Assembly: GCA_030151865.1 (NCBI GenBank)
Contig: JASLCK010000262.1
Span: 1 to 31,273 of the forward strand
Source of the DNA: Rhodospirillaceae bacterium
Lineage (GTDB): Bacteria > Pseudomonadota > Alphaproteobacteria > Rhodospirillales > Magnetospirillaceae
DNA: 31,273 nucleotides
Direction: 5' to 3'
Of the stretch, positions 7,283-15,091 are shown piece after piece. Made by a program: the position numbers and the translations under genes. Within the stretch, counting starts at the first letter, position 1; every line of letters begins with the position of its first letter. The notes under the pieces are model-generated. The model made no database searches and was not told where the DNA came from. It worked only from the letters and a program-made list of their open reading frames with translations.

Positions 7283-8284
7283 TTACATGCCTTCCGGCTT
7301 CAGCCCCAGACGCCCGAACAGGCTTTTGTCGGTATTGGGCGAAGGATTGCCCGCGGTCAGCAGACGTTCGCCGCAGAACACCGAATTGGCACCGGCCATG
7401 AAGCACAGAGCCTGCATTTCGGCGCTCATGTCGCTACGCCCAGCCGACAGGCGGACATAGCTCTTGGGCATCAGAAGACGGGCAACGGCGATGGTGCGGA
7501 TGAAGTCAAAGCTGTCCACATCCTCGACCCCTTCCAGCGGGGTGCCGGGGATCTTGATCAGCAGATTGATCGGCACGCTGTCGGGATGCTTTTCCATGTT
7601 GGCCAGGGTTTGCAGCATCTTGGCGCGGTCATCGGTCTTTTCCCCCATGCCGACAATGCCGCCGCTGCAAATCTTCATCCCCGCTTCACGGACATGGCCC
7701 AGGGTTTCCAGGCGGTCCTCGAAGGTGCGGGTGGTGATGATTTCCTTATAATGTTCGGGCGAAGTGTCGATGTTGTGATTGTAGTAATCCAACCCGGCAC
7801 TCTTCAACTGCTTGGCCTGTTCGGCGGTCAGCTTGCCCAGGGTGGCGCAGGTTTCCAGCCCCAGGGCCTTGACCCCTTCGACCATGCGCAGGACATGGTT
7901 GAAATCCTTGCCCGGACCCTTCCAGGCCGCGCCCATGCAGAAACGCGATGCGCCAGCTTCCTTGGCGGCGCGGGCGTTTTCCAGCACGGTCTCGACTTCC
8001 AGCAAGTCTTCCTTTTCCACGCCGGTGTCATAGTGGGCGCTTTGCGGGCAGTACTTGCAGTCTTCGGGGCACTTGCCGGTCTTGATCGACAACAGACGGC
8101 TGATCTGGATACGGTTGGGATCGAAGTTCTGGCGATGGATGGTTTGCGCCTGGAACATCAGATCATTGAACGGCAGCGCGAACAGCGCCTCGACCTCTTC
8201 GACGGTCCAGTCATGGCGCAAACCGTCATCGACGGCGGCCTTGGCCAGGGGAGAAGCGGAAGCGGTGGCGGTGGCAACTTGCAT
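7283..8284 (-). CDS. bioB: Biotin synthase BioB
   Basis: Radical SAM enzyme of 333 residues that inserts sulfur into dethiobiotin, the last step of biotin synthesis. The start at the ATG at 8284 (MQVATATAS) is preceded by AGAAGG; an upstream open extension is not used because it lacks a ribosome-binding site and family similarity. The radical SAM cluster motif is GKCPEDCKYCPQSAHY, whose Cys ligands bind the 4Fe-4S cluster. Further hallmarks are YNHNIDTSPEHY, CSGGIVGMGE and the late SAGRSDMS and GANSVFCGERLLT stretches. It is transcribed divergently from bioF, with about 100 bases between them, and converges on the upstream hydrolase across a terminator. Confidence 0.98.
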   Translation of the reverse strand: MQVATATASASPLAKAAVDDGLRHDWTVEEVEALFALPFNDLMFQAQTIHRQNFDPNRIQISRLLSIKTGKCPEDCKYCPQSAHYDTGVEKEDLLEVETVLENARAAKEAGASRFCMGAAWKGPGKDFNHVLRMVEGVKALGLETCATLGKLTAEQAKQLKSAGLDYYNHNIDTSPEHYKEIITTRTFEDRLETLGHVREAGMKICSGGIVGMGEKTDDRAKMLQTLANMEKHPDSVPINLLIKIPGTPLEGVEDVDSFDFIRTIAVARLLMPKSYVRLSAGRSDMSAEMQALCFMAGANSVFCGERLLTAGNPSPNTDKSLFGRLGLKPEGM

Positions 8285-8387
8285 TGGACGTCGGCCTTCT
8301 TCGATTGTTCGCCGGAAGGTAGGGTGAATACCACCTTTGCATCCTCGAAAAAAACCCTTTAGAACACTCGGCTTCGAAAGGATGCCC
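8285..8387. promoter_or_regulatory. Divergent bioB/bioF promoter region
   Basis: The gap between the two start codons must hold both promoters. Plus strand: TTTGCA (8336-8341) and TTAGAA (8359-8364) with 17-base spacing would start transcripts close to bioF. Minus strand: a T-run and a TATTCA-like hexamer over 8310-8355 are weaker candidates. I looked for the BioR-type palindrome TTATCTATAA and did not find it, and no long BirA operator was evident. The assignment is inferred and weak. Confidence 0.3.
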
Positions 8388-9569
8388 ATGCAGGATTTCG
8401 ATAGCACCTGGAAAGAATGTCTGGAAGCCCTTGATTTGGGCGGAAGACGGCGGGTTTTGCGCCCGGTGGAACGTCTGTCTGACGGACGTATTTCCATCGC
8501 CGGAAAAACCGTGATCGATTTTTCCTCGAACGATTATCTCGGGCTGGCCCGCCATCCCGCGTTGATCGAGCGGGCTTGCGACTACGCCCACAGGTGGGGC
8601 GCGGGCTCGGCGGCGTCGCGGCTGGTCTGCGGCAACATCGCCCCCTTCGAGGAGGTGGAAGCCAAGCTGGCCGCAGGCAAGGCGGCTCCGGCATCGCTGG
8701 TGTTCGTCTCGGGCTTTCAGGCCAACAGTTCCATCCTGCCCGCGCTGTTCGACAGCAAGATGCTGGGAGCCGAACCGCTGGTGTTTGCCGACAAGCTGAA
8801 CCATGCCAGCCTGATCCAGGGCTGCCTGGCGGCTGGGGTCCGGCAAATCCGCTTCCGCCACAATGATCTAGCTCATCTGGAAGAGTTGCTGATCAAGCAT
8901 GCCGGGGAAAATCGTCCCCGCTTCATCATTACCGAATCGGTCTTCAGCATGGACGGCGACCGTGCCGACGTGCCCGCCCTGAAACGCCTGGCCGACCAGT
9001 ATGGCGCCTTCCTGTACATCGACGAAGCCCACGCCACCGGCGTTCTCGGCCCCAACGGCTTTGGCCTGGGGCATGGGCTGGCGGGTGACAATTGTCTGGT
9101 GATGGGCACTTTCAGCAAGGCCCTAGGCGGCTTTGGCGCTTATGTCGCCTGTACCCAGGCCTTACGCGATTATCTGATCAACCGCTGCCCCGGCATGATT
9201 TACGCCACCGCCCTGCCGCCCGCCGTTCTGGGGGCCATGTCGGCGGCGCTGGATCTGGTGCCGACGTTAGACGGCGAACGCCGCCGCGTGCTGGGTCATG
9301 CCGAACGGTTTCGTGCCGCCATGGCTCAGGCCGGACTTGAGACTGGGCCGTCCAGCACCCAAATCGTACCGGTCATCATCGGACCGGAGGAAGACACCTT
9401 GACCATTGCCCGTTCACTGGAAAGCCAGGGATTGCTGGGCGTGGCCATCCGTCCCCCGACCGTTCCCAACGGCACCAGCCGCATTCGCTTTGCCTTGTCG
9501 GCCCGCCACAGCGACGACGAAATCGACCTGTTGATTGATGGCGTTCTCAGCCTGACGGGGCGCAAATGA
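8388..9569 (+). CDS. bioF: 8-amino-7-oxononanoate synthase BioF
   Basis: PLP enzyme of 393 residues that condenses pimeloyl-ACP or pimeloyl-CoA with alanine. Two ATGs are in frame, at 8382 and 8388. I chose 8388 because AAAGGA (8377-8382) lies 5 bases ahead of it. The Schiff-base lysine is Lys244 in TFSKALGGFGAY. Other family blocks are FSSNDYLGLARHP near the N-terminus, ESVFSMDGDRADV, and the DEAHATGVLGPNGFG loop. The length fits the family. The stop overlaps the following hydrolase start (ATGA at 9566-9569), so it is the first of five coupled bio genes. Confidence 0.97.
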   Translation: MQDFDSTWKECLEALDLGGRRRVLRPVERLSDGRISIAGKTVIDFSSNDYLGLARHPALIERACDYAHRWGAGSAASRLVCGNIAPFEEVEAKLAAGKAAPASLVFVSGFQANSSILPALFDSKMLGAEPLVFADKLNHASLIQGCLAAGVRQIRFRHNDLAHLEELLIKHAGENRPRFIITESVFSMDGDRADVPALKRLADQYGAFLYIDEAHATGVLGPNGFGLGHGLAGDNCLVMGTFSKALGGFGAYVACTQALRDYLINRCPGMIYATALPPAVLGAMSAALDLVPTLDGERRRVLGHAERFRAAMAQAGLETGPSSTQIVPVIIGPEEDTLTIARSLESQGLLGVAIRPPTVPNGTSRIRFALSARHSDDEIDLLIDGVLSLTGRK

Positions 9570-10204
9570 GTCCCCTTCTGCTGCTGGTTCACGGCTGGGG
9601 GTTCGACGCCGCCTTCTGGAAGCCGCTGCAAGCGGCTTTAACGGATATCGACAGCGTTGCCTGGGATCTGGGCTTTCACGGCCAGCCTGCCACCCCTGCC
9701 CTGCCGACAGACCGTCCCATCATCGCGGTGGGGCACAGCCTGGGTTTTCTGTGGCTGTTGCAGGAACGTCCCTGCCGCTGGGACAAGCTGGTGGCCATCA
9801 ACGGTTTTCCCCGCTTCACCAAATCCGATGACTTCCCCGCCGGGGTGCCGCCACGCCTGCTGGAACGGATGATCGGCAAACTGGCGGGCGCGCCTGCCGC
9901 CGTGACACAGGATTTTCTGCTGCGCTGCGGGCTTGATCCCGCCCTTTATCCCATTGACGACACAGCCTTTGACGCTGACCGGTTGGCCTGGGGGCTAAAC
10001 GGTCTTGCCCATTGGGATCAGCGCCCGGATTGCCGCGCTGATCTGGTTTTGGCGGGCCGTAACGACCCGATTGTTCCCGCCGCGATGACCGAAGCGGCCT
10101 TTGCACCGTCGTCTGTCGAGTGGCAGGATGGCGGCCATCTTTTGCCGCTGACCGCCCCCGATTGGTGCGCGGCCCGTCTGCGCGGCCTGTTGGAGTCCCG
10201 TTGA
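9566..10204 (+). CDS. BioH-like carboxylesterase inside the biotin operon
   Basis: Small alpha/beta hydrolase of 212 residues. The nucleophile elbow VGHSLGF gives Ser58, the likely acid is Asp167 in GRNDPIVP, and the likely base His191 in DGGHLLPL; an oxyanion motif HGWGFDAAFW is at residues 9-18. It is shorter than E. coli BioH (about 256), so the cap region is reduced. Its position between bioF and bioC, with ATGA overlap to bioF and one base to bioC, makes the most likely job the removal of methyl from pimeloyl-ACP methyl ester, closing the BioC step. Other unrelated esterases (BioG, BioK, BioJ, BioV) fill this role elsewhere. The function is inferred from fold and context. Confidence 0.82.
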   Translation: MSPLLLLVHGWGFDAAFWKPLQAALTDIDSVAWDLGFHGQPATPALPTDRPIIAVGHSLGFLWLLQERPCRWDKLVAINGFPRFTKSDDFPAGVPPRLLERMIGKLAGAPAAVTQDFLLRCGLDPALYPIDDTAFDADRLAWGLNGLAHWDQRPDCRADLVLAGRNDPIVPAAMTEAAFAPSSVEWQDGGHLLPLTAPDWCAARLRGLLESR

Positions 10205-10205
10205 G

Positions 10206-10961
10206 ATGAGCACCCCCGGCCGCAAGGACCGAATCGCCGCCTCGTTCTCGCTGGCGCATGGCTATGATGCCGCCGCCGACGTGCAATGGATCGTGGCAAA
10301 CCGCTTGGCCGAAAAGATCGCCAGCCTGCCCCTGCCCGACGCGCCGCGTATTCTGGAAATCGGCTGCGGCACCGGCTTCCTGTCCAATCGGTTAAAGGAT
10401 GCCTTTCCGCAGGGCGATCTGACCTTGACCGACATCTCGGCTTCGATGCTGGACCGGGCACGCCAGAAAGTCGGCGATCAGGCCCGCTATCATGTGATGG
10501 ATGGGGAAAGCCCCCAGGGGGTGGAACCCGGCTTTGACCTGATCGCCTCCAGCCTGGCGTTTCAGTGGTTTGTCGATATGAAGGGCAGCCTGGAACGGCT
10601 GGCCGCTCTGCTGGCCCCCGGTGGACACATGGTTTTTGCCACCTTGGGGGAAAAGACCTTTGGCGAGTGGCGCGCCGCCCATGCCGCCCTGAACCTGGAA
10701 TGCGGCACCCCCACCTATCCCGCCGCCGCCGACATGCCCTGGCCTGCGGGCTTTGAATGCCGCTGCGACGAAGAACTGGTGGCCCACCCTTACGCCGACG
10801 GGCACGACTTTGTGCGCAGCCTGAAAGCCCTGGGGGCCGGAGAGCCCGCTCCCGGACACCGCCCCCTGTCGGCAGGGGCTTTTCGCCGTCTGCTGCACAG
10901 TCTGGATGGCGGCTTTACCGCCACCTATCACGTTTTCTATGCCGAGGTGAAACGGCCATGA
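10206..10961 (+). CDS. bioC: Malonyl-ACP O-methyltransferase BioC
   Basis: SAM-dependent methyltransferase of 251 residues that methylates the free carboxyl of malonyl-ACP so it can prime fatty-acid synthesis of the pimelate chain. SAM motif I is EIGCGTG (residues 51-57). A family-like N-terminus (FSLAHGYDAAADVQ) and an ASSLAFQWFVD segment support BioC over a generic methyltransferase. The start at 10206 follows the previous stop by one base. The stop overlaps bioD as ATGA. Pairing with the upstream esterase gives a complete BioC-BioH route to pimeloyl-ACP. Confidence 0.93.
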   Translation: MSTPGRKDRIAASFSLAHGYDAAADVQWIVANRLAEKIASLPLPDAPRILEIGCGTGFLSNRLKDAFPQGDLTLTDISASMLDRARQKVGDQARYHVMDGESPQGVEPGFDLIASSLAFQWFVDMKGSLERLAALLAPGGHMVFATLGEKTFGEWRAAHAALNLECGTPTYPAAADMPWPAGFECRCDEELVAHPYADGHDFVRSLKALGAGEPAPGHRPLSAGAFRRLLHSLDGGFTATYHVFYAEVKRP

Positions 10962-11557
10962 ACGGCGTCTTTGTCACCGGCACCGATACCGGCGTCGGCA
11001 AAACCACGGTGTCCGCCTGGATTACCCGATCCTGGAACGCCGATTACTGGAAGCCGGTGCAATCCGGCACCATCGAGGGGCTGGACGCCGATGTGGTGCG
11101 CGAAGTCGCTCCCGCCGCCACGATCTTTCCCAGCACCTATAGCATGAAGGCTCCGCTGTCCCCGCATGAGGCGGCGGCGCTGGAAAACGTCACGATCTCG
11201 CTGGATGCGTTCCGTCTGCCGCAGACCAAACGCCCGCTGGTGGTGGAAGGGGCCGGGGGCGCGCTGGTGCCGTTGAACGACCGCATGATGATGGCCGATC
11301 TAATGGCCGTTCTGGGCCTGCCGGTGGTGGTGGTGGCCCGCAGCGGCCTGGGCACCATCAATCATACCCTGCTGACCATTGAAGCCCTGCGCCATCGCGG
11401 TTTGACCATCGCGGGCGTGATTCTAAGCGGCGTGCCCAACATCCCCAACCGCACCGCCATCGAACATTATGGCGCGGTCAAGGTGGTAGCCGAACTGCCG
11501 GTGCTGTCATCCATCGACGCCCTGGCGGCCCATCCGCCGCTGGAGTGGAAGCCATGA
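10958..11557 (+). CDS. bioD: Dethiobiotin synthetase BioD
   Basis: ATP-dependent carboxylase of 199 residues that closes the ureido ring of dethiobiotin. The ATG at 10958 (overlapping the bioC stop) begins MNGVFVTGTDTGVGKTTVSAW, with the P-loop at residues 8-17. Lys37-region residues (YWKPVQSGT), PLSPHEAA and VEGAGGALVPL complete the family pattern. It is slightly shorter than E. coli BioD. The frame is open further upstream, but that part is inside bioC. The stop overlaps bioA as ATGA. Confidence 0.97.
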   Translation: MNGVFVTGTDTGVGKTTVSAWITRSWNADYWKPVQSGTIEGLDADVVREVAPAATIFPSTYSMKAPLSPHEAAALENVTISLDAFRLPQTKRPLVVEGAGGALVPLNDRMMMADLMAVLGLPVVVVARSGLGTINHTLLTIEALRHRGLTIAGVILSGVPNIPNRTAIEHYGAVKVVAELPVLSSIDALAAHPPLEWKP

Positions 11558-12873
11558 GCGAAGATATCCTTGATCTGACCCGCCGCTATGTCTGGCGCCC
11601 CTATACCCAGGAAGCCTGCACGCCCGATCCGTTGATCGCGGTGGGCGGCCAGGGCGCTTATGTCCATACCCAGGACGGACAGCGCATTCTGGATCTGATG
11701 TCGTCCTGGTGGGTCAATCTGCACGGTCACGCCAACCCGGTGATCGCCAAGGCGGTTGCCGATCAGGCGGCCCAGTTGGAACAGGTGATCTTTGCCGAAT
11801 TCACCCACGCACCCGCCGCCCGTCTGGCGGCACGGCTGGCCAATCTGCTGCCCGGCGATCTGAACCGCGTCTTTTATTCCGACGATGGCTCGACAGCGGT
11901 GGAAGTGGCGCTGAAGATGGCGCTGCAATTCTTTGAAAATCAGGGACAAACCAAACGCACCCGGTTTCTGGCCTTCGAAGCGGCCTATCACGGCGATACC
12001 GTTGGGGCGATGTCGGTTGGCCGCAGTTCCGGTTACTTCCGCGCCTGGGAAAACATGCTGTTCCCGGTGGACATGCTGCCCTTCCCGGAAACCTGGATCG
12101 GTGACGATCAGGTGGAAGCCAAGGAAGCCGCCGCCCTGGACGCCCTGGAAAAAGCCTTAAGCGACGATATCGCTGCCGTCATCATTGAGCCCCTGATCCA
12201 GGGGGCAGGCGGGATGCGGATGTGCCGCCCGGAATTCTTGACCGCCATGGCCGAGCGCATCAAAGCCGCCGGGGCCATGCTGGTCTATGACGAGGTGATG
12301 ACCGGTTTTGGCCGCACCGGCACGCCGTTCGCCTGCCTGAAAGCTGGCGTCACTCCCGATTTCATCTGTCTGTCGAAGGGCATTACCGGCGGTTTCCTGC
12401 CCATGGCGGCGACCATCGCGCGGGAGGAAATCTATCAGGGCTTCCTGGATGCTTCGGTCAGCCGGGCCTTTCTGCACGGCCATTCCTATACCGCCAACCC
12501 ACTGGGTTGCGCCGCCGGGCTGGCCTCGCTGGATTTGCTGATGTCCGATGATTGTCAGGCCCGCCTGCGCCGCATTGAAGACATTCATCGCCAGCGCATC
12601 ACCGCCGTGGCGGGCACCCGCCCGCGCGTCACCGGCACCGTCGCCGCCATCGATATCGGCCAAGGCGGTTATGCCGCCGCCATCGGTCCCAAGCTGAAAG
12701 CGTTTTTCCGCGATCGCGGCATGCTGTTGCGGCCCTTGGGCTCGGTCGCATACTTCCTGCCGCCTTACTGTATCGCCGAGGATGATCTGCACCGCGCCTG
12801 GGATGCGTTGGAGGAAGCCGCCCGCACCCTGTCCCAGGCCAGCCGCGACGACGGATCGATGGCTATTCCCTAA
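11554..12873 (+). CDS. bioA: Adenosylmethionine-8-amino-7-oxononanoate aminotransferase BioA
   Basis: PLP aminotransferase of 439 residues that uses SAM as amino donor to turn KAPA into DAPA. The PLP lysine is Lys275 (FICLSKGITGGFLPM). Substrate-site markers include WRPYTQE near the start, SSWWVNLHGHANP, and DDGSTAVEVALKMA. DEVMTGFGRTGTPFAC contains the cofactor-binding Asp. The start at 11554 overlaps bioD as ATGA. It is the last of the coupled run and is followed by a strong 14-bp inverted repeat. Confidence 0.98.
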   Translation: MSEDILDLTRRYVWRPYTQEACTPDPLIAVGGQGAYVHTQDGQRILDLMSSWWVNLHGHANPVIAKAVADQAAQLEQVIFAEFTHAPAARLAARLANLLPGDLNRVFYSDDGSTAVEVALKMALQFFENQGQTKRTRFLAFEAAYHGDTVGAMSVGRSSGYFRAWENMLFPVDMLPFPETWIGDDQVEAKEAAALDALEKALSDDIAAVIIEPLIQGAGGMRMCRPEFLTAMAERIKAAGAMLVYDEVMTGFGRTGTPFACLKAGVTPDFICLSKGITGGFLPMAATIAREEIYQGFLDASVSRAFLHGHSYTANPLGCAAGLASLDLLMSDDCQARLRRIEDIHRQRITAVAGTRPRVTGTVAAIDIGQGGYAAAIGPKLKAFFRDRGMLLRPLGSVAYFLPPYCIAEDDLHRAWDALEEAARTLSQASRDDGSMAIP

Positions 12874-12893
12874 AGCAAGCCCCATAGGGATGG

Positions 12894-12943
12894 AGGCCAA
12901 AAGCATTCAGCACACCATGGGTGGAAAATAATGCTTTTGGCCT
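12894..12943. repeat. Perfect 14-bp inverted repeat after bioA
   Basis: Left arm AGGCCAAAAGCATT (12894-12907) and right arm AATGCTTTTGGCCT (12930-12943) are exact complements, with a 22-base spacer. The spacer itself holds CACC-ATG-GGTG. It starts 20 bases after the bioA stop. It may act as a bio-operon terminator or mRNA-end hairpin, but no T-run follows the right arm on the plus strand. A small palindromic repeat element is the alternative. Confidence 0.7.
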
Positions 12944-12988
12944 AGTCATCACCCTGTCACTTGCATCGCGCCCCTATCCGGTGAAAAC

Positions 12989-13014
12989 TGGTTTCTCACC
13001 TTTCGTGGAAACCA
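12989..13014. repeat. 7-bp inverted repeat before the small unknown gene
   Basis: TGGTTTC (12989-12995) and GAAACCA (13008-13014) flank a 12-base loop, about 20 bases before the next start codon. It could be a leader hairpin or a regulator site. There is no direct evidence of function. Confidence 0.35.
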
Positions 13015-13035
13015 ACCGGAAAGAGATTTGCGCAA

Positions 13036-13308
13036 ATGGGCATGATCGCGTTCGGTAACCAAGCGTTCCAAGAAAAGCCCGAACAACGGGATGAAGTGAT
13101 CCGTATCCGCCTGCAAAAGGCCCTGGGCGACAGCGCCCCGGTGCTTGCCGCCGATATCCTGGCCAACGGGGCCGATATCGACACCCTGCGGGTTCTGCTG
13201 GCCGCCAAGAAAAGCGCCGAAGCCAGCGGGAAATCAGGCTCGTTGCTGGATACCTTGCGCACATCCGGCCTGATCGCCGGGGAAGAGGTTTTCTCCACCG
13301 ATTTGTAA
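13036..13308 (+). CDS. Small hypothetical protein, 90 residues
   Basis: I do not recognise this protein. It is soluble and mildly acidic, with no signal peptide or membrane segment. Predicted helical character is suggested by QRDEVIRIRLQKALG and DIDTLRVLLAAKKSAEASGK. GGAAAGAG-like purines (about 10 bases upstream of the ATG at 13036) supply a ribosome-binding site; an ATG six bases later is also possible. Coding support: high-GC third positions like its neighbours, no overlapping gene, and a flanking terminator. It is separated from bioA by about 160 bases containing two inverted repeats. It may be a lineage-specific protein; no function is proposed. Confidence 0.65.
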   Translation: MGMIAFGNQAFQEKPEQRDEVIRIRLQKALGDSAPVLAADILANGADIDTLRVLLAAKKSAEASGKSGSLLDTLRTSGLIAGEEVFSTDL

Positions 13309-13332
13309 GCGCGCCCGCAGCGCCAACAAAAA

Positions 13333-13355
13333 CGGCGACCGATCATCGGTCGCCG
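13333..13355. terminator. Terminator between the small unknown gene and the panE-like gene
   Basis: Near-perfect hairpin CGGCGACCGAT (13333-13343) and ATCGGTCGCCG (13345-13355). The minus-strand reading is followed by TTTTTGTT, so it best ends the panE-like transcript. The plus-strand reading is followed by CTTGTT, a weaker tail. Confidence 0.8.
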
Positions 13356-13370
13356 CTTGTTGCGTTATGG

Positions 13371-14291
13371 CTACGCCTGTTCGCGCGCCAGCCGGGCCTG
13401 ATAGGCTTTCAGGTTCAGATGGGCCAACTTCAACAGCGGCAAATCCAGCCCTTCGCCGCGACGGATCAGATCGCCCAAAATCTGGTCAACCTCGACTCGC
13501 CCCTTGGCTTCGGCGTCGCGCATCATCGATGCGGTCAGGATCGATTGCGGATCGGTCAGGCGCTGGCGGATTTTTTCGAATTCCTCCGGTCGGGCCGGAT
13601 GCCCTTTACGGGTTGCCACCGCCTGTACTTCCGCCAGGAACGACAGGGCTACATCGGCCCCGCCCGCCTGGGCGACATCGCCAATGGCCGCACGCATCAG
13701 ACAGGTCAGCCCCGCCAGAGACGACAGGAAAATCCACTTCTCCCACATTTCCTGCACGATGATCGCGCTAGCGCGGGACGTGAAGTTGGCGGGCGTCATC
13801 AGATCAGCAATGGCAGACACACGCGGGCTTTGTGCCCCATCCCGCTCGCCAAAGCTCAAGACGCACATCTTGTTGAATTCGACGACCTCGCCCTCGGTCC
13901 CCAGGGTCACACCGATATTGCAAAAACCGCCCAGCACTTTTTCCGCACCAAAGCGGGCTGTCAGCTTGTCCAGGTGGGCCATACCGTTCAGCAAGGGCAG
14001 GATAGCGGTATCCGGACCGACCGCCGGGGCCACGCTGTCCATGGCGCTATCCAGGTCATAGGCTTTGCAGCTGAGGATCACAAGATCATACGGCAAACCG
14101 ATTTGATCGCTGGTGACCAATTGCGGGGTAATGGTGAAATCCCCATTGGTGCTTTTGACCACCAAACCGGTCTTGCGCAGCTTTTCACGCCGGGCGGGAC
14201 GCACCAGGAACGTCACATCGCGCCCGGCCTGGGCCAGACGCGCACCGAAATAGCCGCCGACCGCGCCGGCGCCAACCACCAAAACCCGCAT
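13371..14291 (-). CDS. panE: 2-dehydropantoate 2-reductase (ketopantoate reductase)
   Basis: NADPH-dependent reductase of 306 residues that makes pantoate for pantothenate and CoA. It has an N-terminal dinucleotide-binding motif GAGAVGG (residues 7-13), the substrate-region LNGM (101-104), and a likely catalytic lysine at Lys185 in EMWEKWIFLSS. NIGVTLGTEG and the C-terminal helices (SMMRDAEAKGRVEVDQILG) are family traits. Members of this superfamily can reduce other 2-oxo acids, so panE is probable, not certain. It follows the methyltransferase gene by about 20 bases and ends at a terminator, so it is the last gene of a minus-strand run. Confidence 0.85.
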   Translation of the reverse strand: MRVLVVGAGAVGGYFGARLAQAGRDVTFLVRPARREKLRKTGLVVKSTNGDFTITPQLVTSDQIGLPYDLVILSCKAYDLDSAMDSVAPAVGPDTAILPLLNGMAHLDKLTARFGAEKVLGGFCNIGVTLGTEGEVVEFNKMCVLSFGERDGAQSPRVSAIADLMTPANFTSRASAIIVQEMWEKWIFLSSLAGLTCLMRAAIGDVAQAGGADVALSFLAEVQAVATRKGHPARPEEFEKIRQRLTDPQSILTASMMRDAEAKGRVEVDQILGDLIRRGEGLDLPLLKLAHLNLKAYQARLAREQA

Positions 14292-14311
14292 GACCCATCC
14301 CTCTTCTTTGT

Positions 14312-15091
14312 TCAGCGGCGGCGCAGAACCGCCTCGACCACCACCGCCCGGCCTTCTTCCAGATTCCGGCGATAGGTCTTAGCCATATGGGGGAAATTTT
14401 CCCCCAAGAGAAGGTGCAGCCCCAAAGAAGATGCGCCACGCGGCTTGGCATTGCGGAAAAACTCCAGCGCCACCCCAGTTCCATCCTGCCAGACCAACAG
14501 CTCGAATCCGGCTTGTTCCAGCAATTGGCGCTGCTGATCGGGAGACAAAAGATGACTGTCGGCCGGATCGGATGCCCACGGCACCGGGAACAACAGTTCT
14601 CCACCCTCGCCTTGGCAAACATCATGCAAGGCCAACAACCCGCCCGGTTTGACGACACGGGCCATCTCGCTATAAAGCCGGGCACGATCGGCAATGTTCA
14701 TGGCGGCGTGTTGGGTCCAGGCCAAATCGAAGCTGGCATCGTCAAAGGGCAGATCCAGGGCATTGGCACACAGATAATCCACCTGATCGGCCAAACCGGC
14801 CCGCGCCGCCAGGGCCTGAGCCAGTTCGACATAATCGGGGGACAAATCGACGCCGGTGACACGACAGCCCCGCTGCCCGGCCAGCCAGCGCGACGGACCG
14901 CCGATGCCGCTGCCAATATCGAGAACCCGCAAGCCGGAATGCACGCCCGCCAGTTCGGCCAGATCGAACGTTGCTTTGAGCCCGCCCACATGGAACTGAT
15001 CCAACGGGGCCAGATCACGGTCGGTCAAGTCGCCTGCGGGCAACTGATCCACTATCCGCTGACACAAACCCGGGGCATCGTAATGGCTCAT
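14312..15091 (-). CDS. Class I SAM-dependent methyltransferase
   Basis: Methyltransferase of 259 residues with motif I VLDIGSGIGGPS (57-67) and motif II VDLSP (81-85). DVCQGEGGELLFPVPWA follows, and a C-terminal FFRNAKPRGASSLGLHLLLGE resembles glycine/sarcosine/dimethylglycine N-methyltransferases and other small-molecule methyltransferases of the Methyltransf_11 type. The substrate is not determined; N-methylation of a small amine is one option. The start at 15091 overlaps the stop of the upstream pseudouridine synthase gene (ATGA), implying coupling. The ends of the fold are complete, with no truncation. Confidence 0.8.
   Translation of the reverse strand: MSHYDAPGLCQRIVDQLPAGDLTDRDLAPLDQFHVGGLKATFDLAELAGVHSGLRVLDIGSGIGGPSRWLAGQRGCRVTGVDLSPDYVELAQALAARAGLADQVDYLCANALDLPFDDASFDLAWTQHAAMNIADRARLYSEMARVVKPGGLLALHDVCQGEGGELLFPVPWASDPADSHLLSPDQQRQLLEQAGFELLVWQDGTGVALEFFRNAKPRGASSLGLHLLLGENFPHMAKTYRRNLEEGRAVVVEAVLRRR

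Noticed and set aside
7151..8362. Plus-strand frame of about 400 codons across bioB
   Set aside because: It overlaps the radical SAM gene, which carries a CxxxCxxC motif, and it crosses a terminator.
13419..14375. Plus-strand frame of 318 codons opposite panE
   Set aside because: The minus-strand reading has the GAGAVGG motif and a catalytic lysine; the plus frame has none.
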